Of a DNA stretch of 64,000 bases, positions 60,664 through 64,000 are shown in pieces. The translations under genes were made by a program, and so were the position numbers. Source of the stretch: UBA9611 sp965237595 (GTDB lineage Bacteria; Chloroflexota; Dehalococcoidia; Lucifugimonadales; UBA3495); contig CBDEFY010000007.1 in assembly GCA_965237595.1 (NCBI GenBank), positions 558,001 through 622,000 on the forward strand, given 5' to 3'. Below the pieces are notes generated by a model. That model saw only the letters and a program-made list of their open reading frames with translations. It had not been told where the DNA came from and did no database searches. Within the stretch, counting starts at the first letter, position 1. Every line of letters begins with the position of its first letter.

Positions 60664-60873
60664 CTACGAGATGTTCTGGATTACGTCATCGCCGTCAACG
60701 AGGTCGTCCCGGTCCGCTTCGGCAATGGCCTGGAGAAGAGCGCTTTGGTCGTCCTCCGAAAGCCTAAAGGACTGTTCATCGGTGATTAGTACCGTGACCG
60801 TAGAGCTCTCCTCGAGCGGTTCCCCTTCGACGATCACGTGCCCGCCAACGACTTTGCCTTGCGTAATTCGCAT
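60664..60873 (-). CDS. antitoxin-like small protein
   Basis: This 69-residue protein (RITQGKVVGGHVIVEGEPLE, then ESSTVTVLITDEQSFRLSED and LLQAIAEADRDDLVDGDDV) matches a common family of antitoxins that pair with RelE/ParE toxins. The N-terminal beta part probably binds DNA or dimerises, and the acidic C-terminus wraps the toxin. The ATG follows AAAGGTG. Its partner downstream is degraded. Confidence 0.65.
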   Translation of the reverse strand: MRITQGKVVGGHVIVEGEPLEESSTVTVLITDEQSFRLSEDDQSALLQAIAEADRDDLVDGDDVIQNIS

Positions 60874-60905
60874 GTTTAGATTTCACCTTTGAACTGCGGT
60901 AGCGG

Positions 60906-61316
60906 CTACGGATGAGCGGGCAGGCGCTCGCCGTGGAAGCCGGAGCGGTCTTCGAAGGACGTTCCGGGCTCGGGGAAGATCTGGTGGTAGAGGCCCCGGG
61001 TCCTGGCTTTGATGGTCCTGTTCACCCGAAGGTAGAGCTCCGTGGGGAGGGCGTTCTGGTCCTTGTACATCTCACTCTGTAGCGGGCTGCCGTCTTCCAT
61101 CTCCCAGATACACAGGTATTTCAGGGCGTTGTTACCGTCCTCCAGCTTGAAGCGGCGGGCGCTGACGTAGCCGGGGATGGCCATGCGCTCTGGCAGGTGC
61201 TGCTCGTTGTACCACTTGTTGAATTCCTCGTGGTCCGCCTCGTCCACCTCTATGGTTACCATCAACACGGTGTTGCCGATGTGCTGTGAGGGAGCGTTGC
61301 CATTCTTCTGAGCCAT
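60906..61316 (-). CDS. hypothetical protein with dimeric alpha/beta-barrel-like fold
   Basis: The 136-residue protein contains NTVLMVTIEVDEADHEEFNK, WYNEQHLPERMAIPGYVSAR and RFKLEDGNNALKYLCIWEME, a pattern of EthD/ABM-type barrels (W(Y/F)NEEHLPERLxxPG). The WYNEQH motif is common in such domains. The C-terminal 30 residues (HQIFPEPGTSFEDRSGFHGE) look unstructured. The exact function is unknown. The ATG follows AAAGGTGA. Confidence 0.65.
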   Translation of the reverse strand: MAQKNGNAPSQHIGNTVLMVTIEVDEADHEEFNKWYNEQHLPERMAIPGYVSARRFKLEDGNNALKYLCIWEMEDGSPLQSEMYKDQNALPTELYLRVNRTIKARTRGLYHQIFPEPGTSFEDRSGFHGERLPAHP

Positions 61317-61489
61317 TTTGTATCACCTTTATCTTGAGATCTTTTGAGAAATGGAAGCCATTTCGCAAATGGAACCTGGCGCATGAAAACCCGGCGCGCC
61401 GGTTGCGGGCGGGTGGAGGGTAGTATAACATTGGGCGTGGTTTTTCCGTGCGTTAAAGCAGTATCCAACGAGACTGACAAGGGGATGGA

Positions 61490-61969
61490 ATGAACCAAAA
61501 GGTCCGCCTCAAAGTCAACGGCACAGACCACGAATTGGACATCCCGGCCCGGCGGCTGCTGGTCGATTGCATCCGCTATGACATCGGCCTCACCGGCACC
61601 AAAGAGGGTTGCAGCGTTGGGGTCTGCGGGGCCTGCGCCGTGTTGGTCGACGGCGAGATGTTCGCCTCATGCATCACCTTGGCGGCAGCGGTGGACGGCT
61701 CCGAGATTACTACCATCGAAGGAATCGCCGAGAACGGCAAGCTCCACCCCGTGCAGCAGGCTTTCATTGACAATGGCGGGTTCCAGTGCGGCATCTGCAC
61801 CCCCGGCCAGGTCATTGCCGCCAAGTCTCTGCTGGACCAAAACCCCAACCCCACTGAAGACGAAATCAAAGATTGGATGATGGGCAACCTGTGCCGCTGC
61901 ACCGGTTACTACGGCATCCTCAACTCGGTGGCCGCCGCCGCCAACCAAATGTCGGGGGGCGGCACATGA
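61490..61969 (+). CDS. xanthine/CO dehydrogenase family iron-sulfur subunit (CoxS-like)
   Basis: This 159-residue protein binds two [2Fe-2S] clusters. The N-terminal ferredoxin domain has CSVGVCGACAVLVDGEMFAS, and the C-terminal helical domain has CGICTPGQVIAAKSLLDQNP and NLCRCTGYYGILNSVAAAAN. All eight cluster cysteines are visible. It transfers electrons from a molybdenum subunit to the FAD subunit. Its stop overlaps the start of the next gene (ATGA). Confidence 0.93.
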   Translation: MNQKVRLKVNGTDHELDIPARRLLVDCIRYDIGLTGTKEGCSVGVCGACAVLVDGEMFASCITLAAAVDGSEITTIEGIAENGKLHPVQQAFIDNGGFQCGICTPGQVIAAKSLLDQNPNPTEDEIKDWMMGNLCRCTGYYGILNSVAAAANQMSGGGT

Positions 61970-62847
61970 TCGACTTCGAATACCACCATCCCACCAGCCT
62001 GGACCAAGTGTTTGGGCTTTTGGACCAATACGGCGAGGACGCCAGAGTTATGGCCGGCGGCACCGCCCTGGTGCTGCAGATGAAGCAGCGCTTGGCCCAG
62101 CCCTCCCACGTCGTCGGGCTGCGGCGGGTCGCCAGTCTCAACACCATCGAATCCACCTCCGAGGGCGTGAGGATCGGCGCCCTATGCACCCAGCGTCAGA
62201 TAGAGAATAGCCCCGTTGTCGGCGGGGAGGTGCCCCTCCTGGCCGACACCTTCCGCAGGGTGGCGACACCCAGGATCCGGAACATGGCCACCATCGGCGG
62301 CGGGCTGGTTAACGGTGACCCTAGTCAGGACCCGCCTCCAACCCTGATTGCCCTGGGAGCGTCCGCAGTGATAACCTCCAAAAAGGGAGACCGGGTCGTG
62401 CCCGTGGAAGACCTGTTCATCGACTACTACGAGACCGACGTGCAGCCCGGCGAGGTGCTGACCAGCGTATTGGTCCCCCTGGCCCCCGCCGCCTCCGGCT
62501 CCGTGTACCTGAAGTTCCTACCGCGCACCGCCGACGACTACGCCACCGTTTCCGTTGCGGCGGTGGTCTCCAGAGAACAAGACGGCTCCTGCAAAGACGC
62601 CCGCATAGTCCTGGGATCGGTGGGTGTCACGCCGATAAGGGCCAAGCAGGCCGAAGACGCTCTGCGGGGGAAGCCGCTGACCGATGAGAACATCCGGGCG
62701 GCCGCCGCATTGGTGAAAGACGAGGTTGACCCCCTGGAGGATTTCCGGGGTTCCGCTGAATACAAGACCGAGATGGCCGAGGTCTTCGCCCGCCGCGCCG
62801 TGGAGCAGGCCATAGTGTCAATCCCATCTGGCCCGGCGGGAAGATAG
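61966..62847 (+). CDS. xanthine/CO dehydrogenase family FAD-binding subunit (CoxM-like)
   Basis: This 293-residue protein has FEYHHPTSLDQVFGLLDQYG, ARVMAGGTALVLQMKQRLAQ (FAD loop), RVATPRIRNMATIGGGLVNG (second FAD motif), and the CO_deh_flav C-terminal domain (VYLKFLPRTADDYATVSVAA). It passes electrons to the quinone or NAD pool. The start ATG overlaps the coxS stop by 4 nt, which sets this start rather than the upstream in-frame codon at 61873. Confidence 0.93.
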   Translation: MIDFEYHHPTSLDQVFGLLDQYGEDARVMAGGTALVLQMKQRLAQPSHVVGLRRVASLNTIESTSEGVRIGALCTQRQIENSPVVGGEVPLLADTFRRVATPRIRNMATIGGGLVNGDPSQDPPPTLIALGASAVITSKKGDRVVPVEDLFIDYYETDVQPGEVLTSVLVPLAPAASGSVYLKFLPRTADDYATVSVAAVVSREQDGSCKDARIVLGSVGVTPIRAKQAEDALRGKPLTDENIRAAAALVKDEVDPLEDFRGSAEYKTEMAEVFARRAVEQAIVSIPSGPAGR

Positions 62848-62851
62848 CCCA

Positions 62852-63310
62852 TTGAAGCTGGAGATTCGCTCCGTCGTGCCCGCAAGCCGTGATGCTACCT
62901 GGGCACTCGTTATGGACATCCCCAAGGCCGCCTCCTGTATCCCCGGGATCAAAGAGGTCACCCCAGATGGCGCGGGCCGCTACCAGGCCGTCCTCCAGGC
63001 CAGGGTCGGGCCCATGGGCATGAACTTGAGTGGGACCATCACCGTTCTGTCCCAAGACGCCGAAACCGGGGAGGCCTCGTTCTTGGTCGAGGCCAACGAC
63101 CGGCGAGTCGGCGGCGGGGTCAAGACCAACTTGACCATGAAAGTTGCCGCACAGTCGCCCAACGAAACCGAACTGGAGATTGTGAGCGACACCACCTTCT
63201 TGGGCCGCCTTGGCGAATTGGGGCAGCCCATCATCCGCAGGAAGGCCCGCAACACCTTGGAAGAGTTCTCCCGGAACCTGAGCAAATTGCTGGAATCGCA
63301 GTCCGGCTAG
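62852..63310 (+). CDS. CoxG-like SRPBCC protein
   Basis: This 152-residue START/Bet-v1-fold protein (MKLEIRSVVPASRDATWALV, PKAASCIPGIKEVTPDGAGR, NLSGTITVLSQDAETGEASF) is the CoxG type, thought to help membrane attachment or assembly of CO-dehydrogenase-family enzymes. The TTG start is 4 nt after the coxM stop. The large molybdenum subunit (CoxL) is not in this cluster. Confidence 0.88.
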   Translation: MKLEIRSVVPASRDATWALVMDIPKAASCIPGIKEVTPDGAGRYQAVLQARVGPMGMNLSGTITVLSQDAETGEASFLVEANDRRVGGGVKTNLTMKVAAQSPNETELEIVSDTTFLGRLGELGQPIIRRKARNTLEEFSRNLSKLLESQSG

Positions 63311-63343
63311 CCACGCAGTGGCCGCGCCGGGGGTCCGGTTCCG

Positions 63344-63373
63344 TTGACACTGAAATTCAATGGTTCCTATACT
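63344..63373 (+). promoter_or_regulatory. consensus sigma70 promoter of glmS
   Basis: The -35 box TTGACA (63344-63349) and the -10 box TATACT (63368-63373) are 18 nt apart, 93 nt before the glmS start. No glmS ribozyme structure was recognised in the leader. Confidence 0.6.
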
Positions 63374-63466
63374 AGCTGATAACGCTTTTCGATTTTCAAT
63401 GGGGTTTCGTGGCGCGAACCATCTCAATCCTGGGGCTCAGCGCATTCAGCGGGGCCGGGAGGGCCT

Positions 63467-64000
63467 GTGTGCGGCATAGTCGGATATGTTGGGGGACAAG
63501 AAGCCTGGCCCATCATATATGAGGGGCTGAGGCGGCTTGAGTACCGGGGCTATGACAGCGCCGGTATCGCCATCGTCGACCCCCACGGCGACATTCACCT
63601 GCGAAAGACCGTTGGCAAGGTCAACGGCCTGCACGGACGTAGCGGCAAACCCCACCCCACCGGCACCGTGGGCCTGGGTCACACCCGCTGGGCCACCCAC
63701 GGCCGTGCCTCTCACGAGAACGCCCACCCCCATACCGACTGTAAGCAGCGTATCGCCGTGGTCCACAACGGCATCGTCGAGAACTATCTCGATTTGAAGC
63801 GTCAGTTGGTGGACGGCGGCCATGTTTTTGAATCGGAGACCGACACCGAAGTGCTCACCCATCTGGTTGAAGAGGGTATGGACCACGGCCTGAGCTTCCA
63901 GGAAGCGTTCAGGCGCATGGGCGGCATGGTCAAGGGATCACAAGCCATATCCGCCACCCTGCGGGGGGATTCGGCCGAGATTTGCGCTCTCCGCCTGGGC
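63467..64000 (+). CDS. glmS: glutamine-fructose-6-phosphate aminotransferase, N-terminal part
   Basis: The 178 visible residues form the class II glutaminase domain: after the GTG start comes CGIVGYVGGQEAWPIIYEGL with the catalytic Cys2. RRLEYRGYDSAGIAIVDPHG, TVGLGHTRWATHGRASHENA, HPHTDCKQRIAVVHNGIVEN and ETDTEVLTHLVEEGMDHGLS follow. The enzyme makes glucosamine-6-phosphate for the cell wall. The gene runs off the window end, so the isomerase domains are outside. GGGAGGG precedes the start. Confidence 0.95.
   Translation, partial: MCGIVGYVGGQEAWPIIYEGLRRLEYRGYDSAGIAIVDPHGDIHLRKTVGKVNGLHGRSGKPHPTGTVGLGHTRWATHGRASHENAHPHTDCKQRIAVVHNGIVENYLDLKRQLVDGGHVFESETDTEVLTHLVEEGMDHGLSFQEAFRRMGGMVKGSQAISATLRGDSAEICALRLG

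Noticed and set aside
63374..63466. glmS ribozyme or other riboswitch in the glmS leader
   Set aside because: The leader is under 100 nt and no ribozyme core could be recognised.

Overview
The window is bacterial, GC-rich and densely coded on both strands. The gene content fits a Chloroflexota lineage, probably Dehalococcoidia or SAR202-like. This is an inference from several flavin/F420-type luciferase-like monooxygenases, a family III CoA-transferase, coxSMG genes, a split B12-dependent methylmalonyl-CoA mutase, and a DUF1501/DUF1800/NHL cluster. No taxonomic marker was searched.

Layout. 1-5.7 kb is decayed accessory DNA: a DsbA-like end, an aminotransferase remnant, an IS3-family element, a phage terminase remnant and an integrase remnant. 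3.5-10.2 kb holds a complete peptide/nickel-type ABC importer on the minus strand. 10.5-14.3 kb holds NHL, DUF1501 and DUF1800 genes. 14.8-17.5 kb holds a glutaredoxin-DinB gene with an in-frame TGA, plus a broken amidohydrolase. 17.5-25.4 kb has metabolic genes, signal peptidase I, a Rieske protein and two tRNAs. 25.6-32.2 kb is a monooxygenase/hydrolase region invaded by a second IS3-type element and ending in a VapBC pair. 32.6-36.4 kb has a repeat-rich lipoprotein and a two-component system that share an identical tandem operator-like motif. 36.6-43.4 kb has serA, a ketopantoate-reductase-like gene, tRNA-Gly, RidA, a molybdopterin oxidoreductase and a DUF3179 gene with an in-frame TGA. 43.6-47.5 kb is the methylmalonyl-CoA module. 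48.1-58.8 kb is housekeeping: yceD (damaged), rpmF, fabD, nusB, acpP, a UDG, RNase J, FtsK, a PHP protein, an ABC ATPase and holA. 59-64 kb has another monooxygenase, a degraded toxin-antitoxin pair, coxSMG and the start of glmS.

Main discovery. Two unrelated genes each contain one in-frame TGA exactly where the family has the first cysteine of a CxxC redox motif. They are a glutaredoxin-DinB fusion (codon 12, 15581-15583, minus strand) and a DUF3179 protein (codon 132, 41834-41836). In both, a perfect 7-bp hairpin with a small G-containing apical loop starts its loop 20-23 nt after the TGA, which matches the geometry of a bacterial SECIS. TGA is used as a normal stop by many other genes here. 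The best reading is that both are selenoproteins; standard gene calling would truncate the first and split the second. The Sec machinery (selA, selB, selC, selD) is not in this window.

Other points of note are a CGTGAGG-N4-CGTGAGG direct repeat before both the response-regulator gene and the lipoprotein gene, a consensus promoter with a 16-bp palindrome over its -10 box before the yceD-rpmF-fabD cluster, and many single-lesion pseudogenes.
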